Under the pieces are notes generated by a model. The model made no database searches. It worked only from the letters and a program-made list of their open reading frames with translations, and was not told the DNA's origin. 20,731 nucleotides of DNA from Sphaerosporella brunnea (Eukaryota; Ascomycota; Pezizomycetes; Pezizales; Pyronemataceae), in the NCBI GenBank assembly GCA_008704415.1, contig VXIS01000527.1, positions 1-20,731 on the forward strand. Direction: 5' to 3'. Shown here one piece after another: positions 1 through 7,641 of the stretch; the first letter of the stretch is position 1; every line of letters starts with the position of its first letter. A program made the translations under genes and the position numbers.

Positions 1-240
1 GATTTGTTTATAGTCTTCAAGACCAACGACATAGTTGACAGATGAAAGAGATGAGAATAAGGCAGGGAGATTGCACATATGGTGAGGAGCCGCTGAGTTG
101 ATAGCCTAGGTGGGTCACAGTCTGATGAGGTATTCAACGATATCAGCACCTCTGACTTCAGGGGAGTCCAGGCGGAGACAGAGGCTCTGTCCCATTAATA
201 GGCTGCCATAGCCGGTTTGGAGGAATCAGGAATAGCTTCC
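1..240 (-). pseudogene. Copia pol: start of aspartic protease (decayed, runs off edge)
   Basis: On the minus strand, bases about 105-1 translate to a run containing INSAAPHHMCN followed by LPALFSSLSSVNYVVGLED. This matches the copia protease active-site region, normally of the form DSGA.HHM(C/T) followed by a loop of this kind. The catalytic Asp appears as Asn (AAC) and the Gly as Ala, so the active site is lost. This frame differs from gag, and the linker between them (about 280-110) holds stops, so at least one frameshift separates them. In the family the protease processes Gag-Pol inside virus-like particles. Only about 35 residues are in the window. Confidence 0.7.
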
Positions 241-287
241 TTCTGGGAGTGGGTCTCGCTGGGCTTCCATCGGGTGGCGATTGCTTA

Positions 288-1139
288 CTACTTCACTGGG
301 CATTTCGGGACTGTGTAGCTGAGTTCTCTACAGTAATAGCAGACAAATTCATCGGTGTCAGATATAATTTCCTGCTGATGATTCTTGGTTTTCGACTATT
401 TCGACCACCACTAAATGGTATTGTGGGTGGATCCCTCGCAGAATTCGTACCATTTCTTCGATTGGTCACTGTTAGCACTGCTAGCATTGCTAGCAAGGGC
501 TTCAGCAGCTCCATCCGATCGGTGTCGCATGGATCGCACATGGTGGGCTTCAATCAAAACATCCATGATGGAGTGGACGGTCAAATGGGGGTTGTTTGGC
601 TGTATTGTGGCAGTGACTTCGAAATCAGCTGGCAGCAAAGAGAATATATGCATTTTGAAGGCAGTGTCGGAGATTGCCTTTTCGGTTGCACAGATTCTAT
701 TCTGGAGCTGAGGGAGCACGGAGAAGAAGCCGCTGATAGGAGCTCCAGGAGTTGGCTACAGATTGATAAAGCGATGATGGATTTGCTGACGACTGATGGA
801 GGTGCTAGCTATATCCAACCTTTCTTGCAGGATCTGTCACATTTCTGCCGGGTCGCCGGTAATGGCGATATACGCGCTGATGTCTTCGGAGCAGGAGTTG
901 TGGATGCTAGCTGCCGCAGTTTCGCTTCTACGCCGATAGTCCTTAAACTTCTGGACGACTCTGTCGATCGTATTTGCTGTCGGTCTGGCAGCCTCTTCTT
1001 CTTCGCCGTTGATGATGCCCCATGTGTTGATCGCACGGAGCAGGCGTCGTATACTGTTGGACCCGCAGGTGTAGTTGATGCTGGTGAGACGATCGAAAGT
1101 GCCCGCAGAGTGCTTGAAGTTGTCTTTGGTTGACGATAT
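288..1139 (-). pseudogene. Copia Gag, broken by in-frame stops
   Basis: One minus-strand frame of about 283 codons runs from an ATA at 1139-1137 to a TAG-TAA pair at 290-285. The start is placed at ATA because copy 2 has GTG at the same position before SSTK, which suggests an original ATG lost in both. N-terminal residues TFDRLTSINY resemble the start of copia Gag. Near the C-terminus (about 340-300) lies a zinc knuckle, CYYCRELSYTVPKC, of the CX2CX4HX4C type with His replaced by Tyr. There are four internal stops, including a TGA after PAEM where Trp is usual (M-W-Q-I-L). In the family Gag forms the particle shell and binds the RNA. A long plus-strand reading frame across the same bases is its antisense shadow. 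Confidence 0.8.
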
Positions 1140-1244
1140 AGTTAAGTAGGACAGGTCTGGATTAGTCTTTTGCGGTTAAAAGCAATGAATTCGTCTTTTT
1201 GCCGGAAGGTCTGGATTTGTCTTTTGGCTAGTGGTAACACGGCT

Positions 1245-1255
1245 GGCTCATAACC
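1245..1255 (-). other. Primer-binding site complementary to initiator Met-tRNA anticodon arm
   Basis: Immediately inside the LTR the minus strand reads GGTTATGAGCC. This is complementary to the anticodon-arm sequence GGCTCATAACC of fungal initiator tRNA-Met (the CAT anticodon lies in the middle). Use of a half-tRNA primer rather than the tRNA 3' end is known for Drosophila copia and several fungal copia elements. The next bases (AGCC) lack one C compared with the other copies in this window. Confidence 0.7.
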
Positions 1256-1440
1256 TGTTGAAAAGAGGGTCTTCTGCCGGAAATCAAGCGTGAGGGGATG
1301 ATGGTGAGTGGTAGAGATAAATTATCTGATAACAGTCTAAGAGTCTATTCTGCGTGTACATATACTCCTTCTAAGCCTCACAAGTTGTCACTCGGCCCTC
1401 TATCATAACCTATCACTCATCTGTGTCCATCCTCCAACCA
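1256..1440 (-). repeat. LTR of copia copy 1 (185 bp, TG...CA)
   Basis: The ends are TGTTG at 1256 and CCA at 1440 on the plus strand, so the LTR starts TGG and ends CAACA on its own strand. It aligns over its full length with the LTR at 6976-7159: a shared start of the TGRTTGGA type, shared GTGATAGG, GTGAGGCTT, CTCACCATCATC and GACCCTCTTTTCAACA. A TATA-like stretch (minus-strand TATATG, about 1359-1364) sits where copy 2 has TATATATA. The flank at 1441 is LINE sequence. Confidence 0.8.
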
Positions 1441-1451
1441 TGACTAGATAG

Positions 1452-2285
1452 GCAGTTTCCAACACTATAGCCTGGAGCTGCCTGCATGGTACACGGCCGG
1501 ACACTAGCAACGAGGTGACCATCTGGGCCACGCCCAGCAGGTCACAGGAGCAACAGAAGGACGCCAAGTCGCGCCGGATCCAAAAGGGTACCCGTTGGCC
1601 AACGCTCCGGCTCGACGACCCGCCAGAGCGGCGGAACAAGGAAGACTGCTGCATATCCGACAGCTTGTTAGAGGTCCGCCAGGAGCTTGCCAAACCTCTG
1701 CGCATTGGCGCCAGGTTGAAGTGCTGGTGGAATAAGGACACTGACTAGTCGTGGTGGGTGCTACACTCCGTCAAACGATAATTCAGGAAGCGCTAAGGTA
1801 CCACTGGACAAGCAGTCAAAAACGCTTGTCGGGCCTAAAGAGCTGCTAGCCGGCAAGTGAAACGTGGGCACTGGATCAACATCTTTCAACAGGCCGAACC
1901 AGACGACAATTTGAAGGCTGTCCACTACGCCAACGGAGGTGCTACTGCTGCGACCGATGGTCGGCTTCTGCGGTGCCAGTACGGGTCAAAAGCGTCGACC
2001 AGAGTCAAAAAGAGTACTTTGATGACCACGCAGTGTTTCTCGCCCCCACTACAACGACAGCTGGTCCAATCAGGAGCTTGAAGGACTTGGTTACAACGTC
2101 CCATTGAGGACAACGAAGTGGACAGAGTATGCTGGGTCACGCGCTCACAGTCACCAGCTGGACGCAATAAGCTCAGCCCGCTGTCTAGCCGTCTTGTCAA
2201 GAAATTGCGCTGCGATGAATTCGCAGCGCTTGTCCGTATATGCTCTTGACGGATTGCTCCGGAACGGGTCTACTGATTGCGGCTA
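1452..2285 (+). pseudogene. LINE copy A ORF2, 5' fragment: endonuclease end, linker, RT N-terminus
   Basis: From 1452 one frame reads NTIAWSCL then TSNEVTIW, matching copy B's VLIAWRCL and TSKEVTGW after the endonuclease domain. It continues through a charged linker ending IGARLKCWWNKDTD (to about 1745), as in Tad1-like ORF2 between endonuclease and RT. Copy B keeps the same linker only as far as CARLKR. After several stops, 2100-2285 reads IEDNEVDRVCWVTRS, QSPAGRNKLSPL, then FAALVRICS. This resembles the conserved stretch before the RT fingers (E-V-x-x-A...APGxD). RT catalytic motifs including YADD are absent. The frame breaks at 1749 and again between 1857 and 2100. Confidence 0.6.
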
Positions 2286-2734
2286 GGCATTGCTAATGCT
2301 GCAGGTGGAGACTTAAATATATGTGTCTTACTAGTCGTAACAAAGATTGCTTCGCCAGTTCCGGCGACTTGAGATTCAATATTTTCCAGTTCAGTCATAG
2401 ATTTGACTATAGGGACTCCTGGCCTTGGTTGCATCATTCCCAAATTCTGATATCGCAATTGTCTTCCCAGCACAGTGCTGACTGTGTTTGATTTGCTTTT
2501 GGGCTATTCCCACATTACCTGTGGATTGTCAGTTGCTTCAATCATGGATTTGACATGCTTGGAACAAATTCCAACAATAAAACTAGAACCATTTGAAAGA
2601 AATCATTCAATTTTTGTTATATCTGACCTATTCATTTTTCATGTTGAAGGTGTAGTCAACATGGTATTTGAAGACATGTGGGCAGATATTTCGGATGGTT
2701 TCCCTACACAATGGCGTTGTATGTTCTTTGATAT
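2286..2734. other. Unassigned AT-richer insert inside LINE copy A
   Basis: The LINE homology stops at about 2285 and the base composition becomes visibly AT-richer. No transposon ends are evident. On the minus strand a frame from about 2600 down to 2270 reads protein-like with one clear TAG (2505-2503) after NPQVMWE; it includes SFIVGICSKHVKSMIEA and IVKSMTELENIESQVAG. I do not recognise it. A plus-strand frame at 2475-2867 (130 residues, FERNHSIFVISDLFIFH) overlaps it and runs into satellite sequence, so it is less credible as a gene. Confidence 0.35.
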
Positions 2735-3060
2735 GTTTCTTCAGTCAGCTAGAGAGCTGTCTACACGATATGATGGTTGTATCATGGGAATCTTTTCCCA
2801 GAACAGTGCAGTTGCCCAGATCACAATCTCGGAAGTAGCAAATCTGGAAATGCATGCAGAGTGGTAACTCCCAGCAGCCCAGAATCATATCAGACGTTCA
2901 ACATCGATAAAATATACATGTCCAACTTGCCTGTCAAGGTTGCAGAAGTATGCAGTCAAGATTGTTAAATCCAGAGTATCATCTCCCAGAACAGTGCACT
3001 ACCCCCAGTCCGAATATCGGTCAAAGTGGCAAATCTGAAATTAGAACAAGTGTGACGGCT
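2735..3060 (-). repeat. ~190-bp satellite, two diverged units (reverse orientation)
   Basis: Two copies of a CCCAGAACAGTGCA-type block start at 2797 and 2986, about 189 bp apart. Each is followed by CAAATCTG(G)AAAT. The second unit (about 2917-3060) aligns well with 4350-4500: ACATG(T/C)CC, AAGGTT, AAGAT(T/C)GTTA, CCA(G)AACAG, CGG(T/C)CAAAGTG. The reverse complement of units in the 9864-11125 array carries the same landmarks (GTCAAGGTTTCAGGG, GATGCGGTGGAAGA, GGTCAAAGTGG). They are older and more diverged than the main array. Confidence 0.55.
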
Positions 3061-3236
3061 CCACAAAGTCCAAAAAGACATAACAATCATCTCGCGGTGG
3101 TTAAGATAGCCACCACGCAGAGATAGCGGAGGTCCAGAAGATAGTCAACCGACAGCCCAGGTCAATTCTCGTCGCACCATCGCCATCGGCTTTGGGTCCT
3201 ATTGTCGGTGAAGCCAATAAGTGCTGCGATCGGAGA

Positions 3237-3975
3237 CAATCCTGATGGATGAAAGCTTCACGATGGGTGCTGTGCCTACAGCGCGGTCACACATACAACC
3301 TCCAGTGGCTGGGGACACTCAAGTTTGTTACCTCATACAAGGAAGCCTACCAGGCTGAGCTCCTTGGCATGGCCATAGGTCACGATCTTGCTTTCCAGAA
3401 TCTGACAGTAACCGAAACCGGCACTGTAAGCATAGTGGTCAGTTTGCAAACAGCCCTACTTCAGCTCGGGAACACTGGACTGGGTCCCAGGTAGTGAATC
3501 GTCACGAAGTTTGGGTCTGCCAAAAGTGCCATTCTGGACAGCAGTTGGGCAATGGAGTTCTGCTGGATGTTTGAACATAAGGACATTGCCAGTAACGAGC
3601 AGGTCAACAGGCTGGCCAAGTAAGCAGTTCACACACAGTTCTCATGCGCTCGCCCCCAGTATTACCGTCACAATGTAGCTCGCCTACATCAACAGAGCGG
3701 CTACTTCAGTGCAGCACCCAGACCAAGATTACTCAGCTGAGCACAGTTGGCCCAGAAGATACTACAAGAGGTGCACCGGCAGCAAGGCTGGCTACAGGAC
3801 GTCTTTGAGGACCAGCAAGGCTGTGGCTGCACCCTTCTTCCAGCTGCAACTGCAGACAACCCTGACAGGCACCTTCCTGCGCTGGACCAGCCTGTAGGTG
3901 GACAACACATTCTGGTCTTCTGGTCCTGCCGCAAAAGATCACCGCATCCCCGGAACCACCTGTTAAAGGCGTGCT
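3237..3975 (+). pseudogene. LINE copy A ORF2, 3' fragment: RNase H and terminal Cys-His motif
   Basis: MDES at 3245 sits where RNase H has TDGS. It is followed, after a frameshift, by SYKEAYQAELLGMAIG (3330 onward), matching copy B's NKEAYDAELFGIAPG, which contains the conserved catalytic Glu. Next come LQTALLQLGNTGLGPR (copy B: AQAALQRRQDAGPGPR) and, near 3574, HKDIASNEQVNRLAK, the C-terminal RNase H block (normally HxxxxGNExAD). A later stretch reads GYRTSLRTSKAVAAPFFQL, matching copy B's GFKSAFRTKKAIAACFFQL. The element-terminal motif WSCRKRSPHPRNHLLKAC corresponds to CWLC...TRNHLFKRC in copy B. The fragment contains many stops and frameshifts. RNase H in LINEs removes template RNA after target-primed reverse transcription. 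Confidence 0.75.
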
Positions 3976-4194
3976 GACACTGGCGGAATGTGCAAGTACC
4001 ATGTGCAAGGCAGTGAACATTGGTGCGCAGGGCAGTAGAGGAAAGACAAGGTGGAGGACCAACAAGTCGACACGGGATCTAATACGGTTCAGCGGAAGTG
4101 ATGGCTTTTTCCGACCAGCATGGATCTGGGAAGATGGCCGAATGGAGGCTGAATGCGCTGAAATAGGGCTTCACAATGTTATCTTTTGAACTAC

Positions 4195-4345
4195 TTGTTG
4201 TTTCCTGGCTTTTTTCCTTCCGCAGAGAAGCGAACCCCACAATAGGACACGTGCCTGGGAGCGGCGATGATTCTGTTCTTTACATATGTCATAGCCTCAA
4301 GTGGCAGAATACAATATGATAAACACAAGACAAAAAATTGCACTT
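4195..4345 (+). repeat. LINE copy A 3' UTR and tail
   Basis: Aligns with 20566-20705 in LINE copy B: GCGAACCCCAC, GGATTCTGT or GATTCTGTTC, ACATATGTCATAGCC, AATACAATATGATAAA, then an A-rich non-poly(A) tail with scattered C. Because two independent copies end with it, this defines the 3' end of the family. The A-rich tail ends near 4338-4345, directly before satellite sequence. Confidence 0.8.
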
Positions 4346-4640
4346 CAATTAGACATGCCCGAGTAAGCTATAAAGGTTTGAGGACGAAGCGTTGGAAGAT
4401 CGTTACATCACGAGCTTCTTTACCCAAACAGCGTCCTTGTCTAAATACCAATAGCGGCCAAAGTGACCAATGTCGAAATGCACGAAGCGTGGGTGTAGAT
4501 GACGTGCAGTCAAAAATGACATGGAAGGCTCACAGCAGGTACAATAGACATGCCTCAGTCACATGTCAAACTTTGAGAAAGATGCGGAAGATGGTCCCAA
4601 TATTTGTGGTGGCCTTTCCCTCCCTGGTTTTATCGGATCG
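4346..4640 (-). repeat. ~190-bp satellite, one full and one partial unit (reverse orientation)
   Basis: TAGACATGCC at 4350 recurs at 4545, a period of 195 bp. Both are followed by a GTTTGAG or CTTTGAG block and an AAGAT block. The first unit continues with CCCAAACAG and CGGCCAAAGTGACC and aligns with 2917-3060. The reverse complement of the 9864-11125 array gives AATAGACCAGCCCGAGTCAG, AAGGTTTCAGG and GTGGAAGACGGT at matching spacing. The end near 4640 is uncertain because the second unit fades out before the DIRS-like element. Confidence 0.6.
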
Positions 4641-4990
4641 GTCTACTTCTCTTTGGGCTGTCCTCCATGTGGGGCGTGTTCCAATATTTTTTTGTATACA
4701 TAGCTGTATCTGTCGCAGCTGGCGTCCTGGGTACTAAAATATATGGATCAGATCGGGCTATATGATGTGGAGCTTCTTGCTCCGTGCCAATATCGTGCGC
4801 GGATGGGCGAGTGAAAGCAAGTGACGAGCTGGTGGCGTACGTGAAGGCTAGTCTGGTGAGCAGAGTTTTCCCACGACCGGTGGCTCCGCCCCCCCTGTGA
4901 CCATCCATTGCGACATCACGGTTTTCAGTTTCAGTTCCTCGAGCGTTCGCCCATACTCAAACACGAATATTTCCCACGCAATCAACCGCA

Positions 4991-6244
4991 ATGCCTCCAG
5001 CCCGCCGAAGGCGCTCACTCACTGCCCAACGGGGCCGTGGCTGTTGCCGTGGCTGTGGCGCAAGGGCTGCCCACGCTCTCCCCCCCGGATGGAGTGCAAG
5101 AGTCAGTGAATGTGGGTTCCAGTCTAATTTGTAGATGGAACTAATATCCGGTAGAGACAGACGCCCGGTCAGGGCCAAGCGACCGACCATCAGGATGATG
5201 AAGAGGACCAATCCAGACATGACGAAGAAACAGAAGATTCTGGCTTTATGAGCCCGCTCGAGCGCCTGGAGCAACGCTTGGAGCAGCAGAGGCCATTGGC
5301 GGTGCGTAGCTCAGTAAGCGTACGGACCACACAGATCAGAGCATCACAATTACCCGCGGCAACTTGGATCGAATAGCCGATCAGATGGTGGCATGGCTTC
5401 AGAGAGTCCCCGCGGCTTCCCAGGGAGTTGCCCCAGCCCAACCAAGTATGTTTCCCCCTTTCCAGGCCCAGACCGATAGTGAGGATGTTGAAGTCCCTGC
5501 TTGAACACGAGAGATGTTCGCGGGAACGGGAATCAACAACCGAATGATTCTCGACATTGCTCACAACCGCTTCAAAGTACTGACGCGATTCCGCCTACTC
5601 GGCTCTGAGCACGAGTAGGCTGATGCCTGTGGGGTGGCATCACTCAACCTTGACTCCATGCAGGTTGAATGAGTTCGTACCTATAAGGAGCGCGACTACA
5701 ACGATGTGCCTGCATCGGAGTCTGCTTTATTCTGGGCTTAGAAACTGTACAAGGTAGTCTTTGTGGCTACCAGACCAAAATCCTCCCAGACGGAGCTGTC
5801 AATTGCGTTGGCAATCTATACGGCCAATCTCTATAAGGTAGCAACCCAATACTCTTGGGACGGAATGCATGCCTACCATTTCTCATTCCATCAAGACCAA
5901 ATCTCGTCAAGATCCGAGCTGTTTAATCCCCGTCACTGGCGTGCACTTGACGGCACCAGAGTCATCAGCAAATGTGTCCCGGCACTCCTCAACTTGGGAT
6001 CGACCTCACATGGCGACACAGACCTTCAACAATAATTCCTTTTGTGACCGCAGCATTTCGTGACCGCAGCACCGGGGCTGGCAATCACCAGTTCAGCAAC
6101 ACGGAAGGTCTTACCAATTGCATTACCAGTGCCGTTCGAAACATCTGCCGCTGTTTCAACAACGGACAATGCAGCCTCACTGGCCGCCGATACCGACAAC
6201 AGTGCGAGCAGTGTGGGGAGTAAGACCACAGCTCCTTTAGGTGC
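4991..6244 (+). pseudogene. DIRS-type Gag-like protein, broken
   Basis: The ATG at 4991 opens a basic start (MPPARRRRSLTAQRGRG). After a frame change an acidic then coiled-coil stretch follows at 5182-5372 (TDHQDDEEDQSRHDEETED, then SPLERLEQRLEQQRPLAV). Another frame holds NRFKVLTRFRLLGSE (5565), YKERDYNDVPASESALFW (5686) and LSIALAIYTANLYKVATQYS, then WDGMHAYHFSFHQ and NPRHWRALDGTRVISKC (to 5972). This is the conserved core of the Gag-like ORF in fungal DIRS elements as I know them. A third frame ends with a Cys-rich module (about 6140-6244: ICRCFNNGQC, RYRQQCEQCGE, DHSSFRC), likely nucleic-acid binding. At least three frame changes and several TAG, TGA and TAA stops are present. Confidence 0.6.
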
Positions 6245-6380
6245 TCCCAGCGTAGCAGTGCCAATGGTACCACACTCGGCGGTGGACGGGAAACTACATG
6301 CAGCACAGGCTGTGCAGCAGATTAGCAAGCGTGCGGAGCAGGCAGCACACTGCAGGAGTAACAGTCTGCTTGCAAAAGAA

Positions 6381-6975
6381 TTGGGTGGCAGGCCACTAAG
6401 AATTCTCCCACATTCGTTTGAATTTAACATTGTTGACCGCAATCATTCCTTTAACACTGCGTTACGTTTCCCATTTTTTACGCCACACTCTTTTTGCATG
6501 CCCCAAGGAACCTTAATTGCAACCATCGACAACAGGAGAGCGCTCCTCACCACACATCCAAACCGTCCCTTCATCGCTGCAATCCTGGGTATCATTCTCT
6601 TTGGTGCGCGTATCGGTTATACCGGCACACGCTCCTCCCCACTGACAATCTATCGCAACCGCCCTACCGCATCCAATGCACCACTGCTCCTTCAATCCGA
6701 CCTTGAAAAGCACCTTTCGGAAAACCGCCTTCAAATCTATAACTCTGAGGCCGATCTTCCACTAGGCTACGTTGCATCTCTTCCAGGCCTAGTTGACAAC
6801 AATGACGGATCGAAGTGTCCAATCCATCACCTTTCATTCGCAGAGCCGAAGCTATTAAATATGTCCGAATCCAGCCTTTCCATCAATGACAATATACCGG
6901 AGGAATTCGCAAAGCTCCAGTGCTCAACAATTGAAGATGTCATAACGATACTGTTGGAAACTGACTTTCTGGGCA
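6381..6975 (+). pseudogene. DIRS-type reverse transcriptase, N-terminal part only
   Basis: One open frame reads LTTHPNRPFIAAILGI (6543), ARIGYTGTRSSPLTIYRNRP, LQSDLEKHLSENR, then VASLPGLVDNNDGSKCPIHH (6772-6831) and LSINDNIPEEFAKLQ, ending ITILLETDFLG. This is the DIRS/Ngaro RT entry region, which has HP(N/D)R.F...G...GY.G, then a L-G-(L/V)-V-P-K block, an IHHLS block, and S(I/V)ND.I..E. Deviations such as NNDGSKC where K-DG-R is usual suggest decay. The RT palm with its catalytic Asp residues is missing because the copia LTR begins at 6976. The same frame upstream (6060-6380) is a shadow of the Gag zinc-finger region. Confidence 0.6.
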
Positions 6976-7159
6976 TGATTGGACGACGGACAGGGACGAG
7001 TGATAGGCTACGATGGAGGCTGAGTGATATCTGGTGAGGCTTGGAAAGGGTATATATAGGGGTAAATTAGCCTCTTTGAGCGTTATCGGACAATTTACCT
7101 TTACCTCTCACCATCATCCTCTCAAGTGTGATTTCCACCAAAAGACCCTCTTTTCAACA
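6976..7159 (+). repeat. LTR of copia copy 2 (184 bp)
   Basis: Runs from TGATTGG to TTTTCAACA and matches the copy 1 LTR (185 bp) end to end. TATATATA at 7051-7058 is a plausible promoter TATA element for the element's own transcript. The adjacent gag leader contains the same GATCCAGACCT-type repeats as copy 1 (CCAGACCT at 7201 and 7252). Confidence 0.8.
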
Positions 7160-7171
7160 CATTATGAACCC
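7160..7171 (+). other. Mutated half-tRNA primer-binding site, copia copy 2
   Basis: CATTATGAACCC occupies the position of GGTTATGAGCC(C) in the other copies, directly after the LTR end CAACA. Several bases have changed, mostly G to A, so priming by the initiator tRNA would be impaired. Confidence 0.6.
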
Positions 7172-7266
7172 GGCGTGCTACCACTAGCCAAAGACCGATC
7201 CAGACCTACCAAACAGAGAAATTTGGTGCTGCTAGCCGACAAATACCAATCCAGACCTATCATACC

Positions 7267-7368
7267 GTGTCATCAACCAAAGAAACGTTCAAGCAGTCTA
7301 TGGACACTTTCGATTGCCTCAATAGCCTCAACTAAACCTTCTGGTCCAACAGCATGCGACGCCTGCTC
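7267..7368 (+). pseudogene. Copia Gag N-terminus, copy 2 (fragment)
   Basis: GTG at 7267 precedes SSTKETFKQSMDTFDCLNSLN, a TAA stop, then TFWSNSMRRLLP. Copy 1 has SSTKDNFKHSAGTFDRLTSIN and GSNSIRRLLRA at the same places. Homology ends at about 7368. The next 30 bp are unassigned and lead into the truncated LTR of the next element. Confidence 0.7.
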
Positions 7369-7400
7369 CCGAAATCTAACTCAAATCCAAACCCAAACAG

Positions 7401-7584
7401 TAAGCATTGTCGAAATGACTCGTGATAGACGTAGTTAGATCAGGGTTGAGGCTGGCACACCAAGCTACTAGCCGAAGTCGTTACTACACCTTAAGTGCGG
7501 TCACAGCGTCTCAAGCTCTGTACCTTGCAATATATCTCTTTGCCTACGTTCTCAGTATCTACTCTGCAAAACCTATCGTCAAAA
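7401..7584 (+). repeat. Left LTR of short retroelement, 5'-truncated
   Basis: Aligns with 9046-9252: GTAAGCAT (GTAAGGCAT), AGGGTTGAGGCTGGC (AGGGTCGAGGCTGGC), CTACTAGC, TTACTACACCTTAA, AGCTCTGTACCTTGCAATAT, TTCGCCTACGTTC-type block, CCTATCGTCAAAA (CCTGTCGTCAACA). It lacks about the first 22 bp of the right LTR and has an internal deletion of roughly 20 bp near 7415. Its last bases are AAAA instead of AACA. Confidence 0.75.
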
Positions 7585-7596
7585 GGTTATAAGCCC
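7585..7596 (+). other. Half-tRNA primer-binding site of short retroelement
   Basis: GGTTATAAGCCC directly follows the left LTR. It differs by one G-to-A change from GGTTATGAGCCC, the complement of the initiator tRNA-Met anticodon arm, and is followed by GGCG as in copia copy 2. Confidence 0.65.
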
Positions 7597-7641
7597 GGCG
7601 CTACAGCCTGACTAAGAACAGACAACCCCAGGAGAGACGCC

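Larger units (their letters stand above)
1..1440 (-). mobile_element. Ty1/copia-type LTR retrotransposon, copy 1, truncated by window edge
   Basis: Read on the minus strand, the order is LTR (1440-1256), primer-binding site (1255-1245), gag (1139-288) and the start of protease (about 120-1). The body continues beyond the left edge of the window. The gag zinc knuckle, the copia-type protease motif and the half-tRNA PBS all point to Ty1/copia. A second partial copy of the same family lies at 6976-7368 and aligns through LTR, PBS and gag start. The outer LTR edge at 1440 directly abuts LINE copy A, so this element probably inserted into that LINE. The other insertion edge is not visible, so no target duplication can be checked. 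Confidence 0.85.
1441..4345 (+). mobile_element. Tad1-like LINE, copy A, heavily decayed, RT core missing
   Basis: The pieces appear in Tad1-like ORF2 order: end of the endonuclease domain and linker (1452-1745), a weak stretch to about 2085, the first part of RT (2100-2285), then a break, RNase H (about 3240-3640), a terminal Cys-His motif (about 3919-3975), and a 3' UTR (4195-4345) that matches the 3' end of LINE copy B (20566-20705). The 5' part lies left of the copia insertion at 1440, outside the window. Between 2286 and 3060 the sequence is not LINE: it carries unassigned DNA and satellite units. Confidence 0.75.
4641..6975 (+). mobile_element. DIRS/Ngaro-like retroelement fragment (Gag-like ORF plus RT start)
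   Basis: A decayed Gag-like ORF (4991-6244) is followed by the N-terminal part of an RT (about 6381-6975). Both resemble fungal DIRS-type (tyrosine-recombinase) retroelements rather than copia or gypsy. The 5' boundary is not resolved. Sequence from about 4640 to 4990 is non-coding and may be the element's 5' terminal region, with a C8 run at 4889-4896. The 3' side is cut by the copia LTR at 6976, and no further RT, RNase H or tyrosine recombinase is visible downstream. Confidence 0.6.
6976..7368 (+). mobile_element. Copia retrotransposon, copy 2, LTR plus gag start only
   Basis: Same family as the element at 1-1440 but on the plus strand. It comprises LTR (6976-7159), mutated PBS (7160-7171), leader and about 34 codons of gag. 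Alignment with copy 1 is lost near 7368. It interrupts the RT of the DIRS-like element. The 5 bases before it (GGGCA) have no visible partner because the other end is gone. Confidence 0.75.

Noticed and set aside
249..1133. 294-codon open frame on the plus strand
   Set aside because: It is the antisense of copia gag, which reads on the minus strand with a zinc knuckle and matches copy 2. The plus-strand protein has no recognisable motif.
5620..5655. Inverted repeat TGATGCC...GGCATCA with CACTCAACC, resembling the hairpin in the LTR at 9037
   Set aside because: It lies within the DIRS Gag-like reading frame, with a longer loop and no other LTR similarity around it. Coincidence is the simplest reading.
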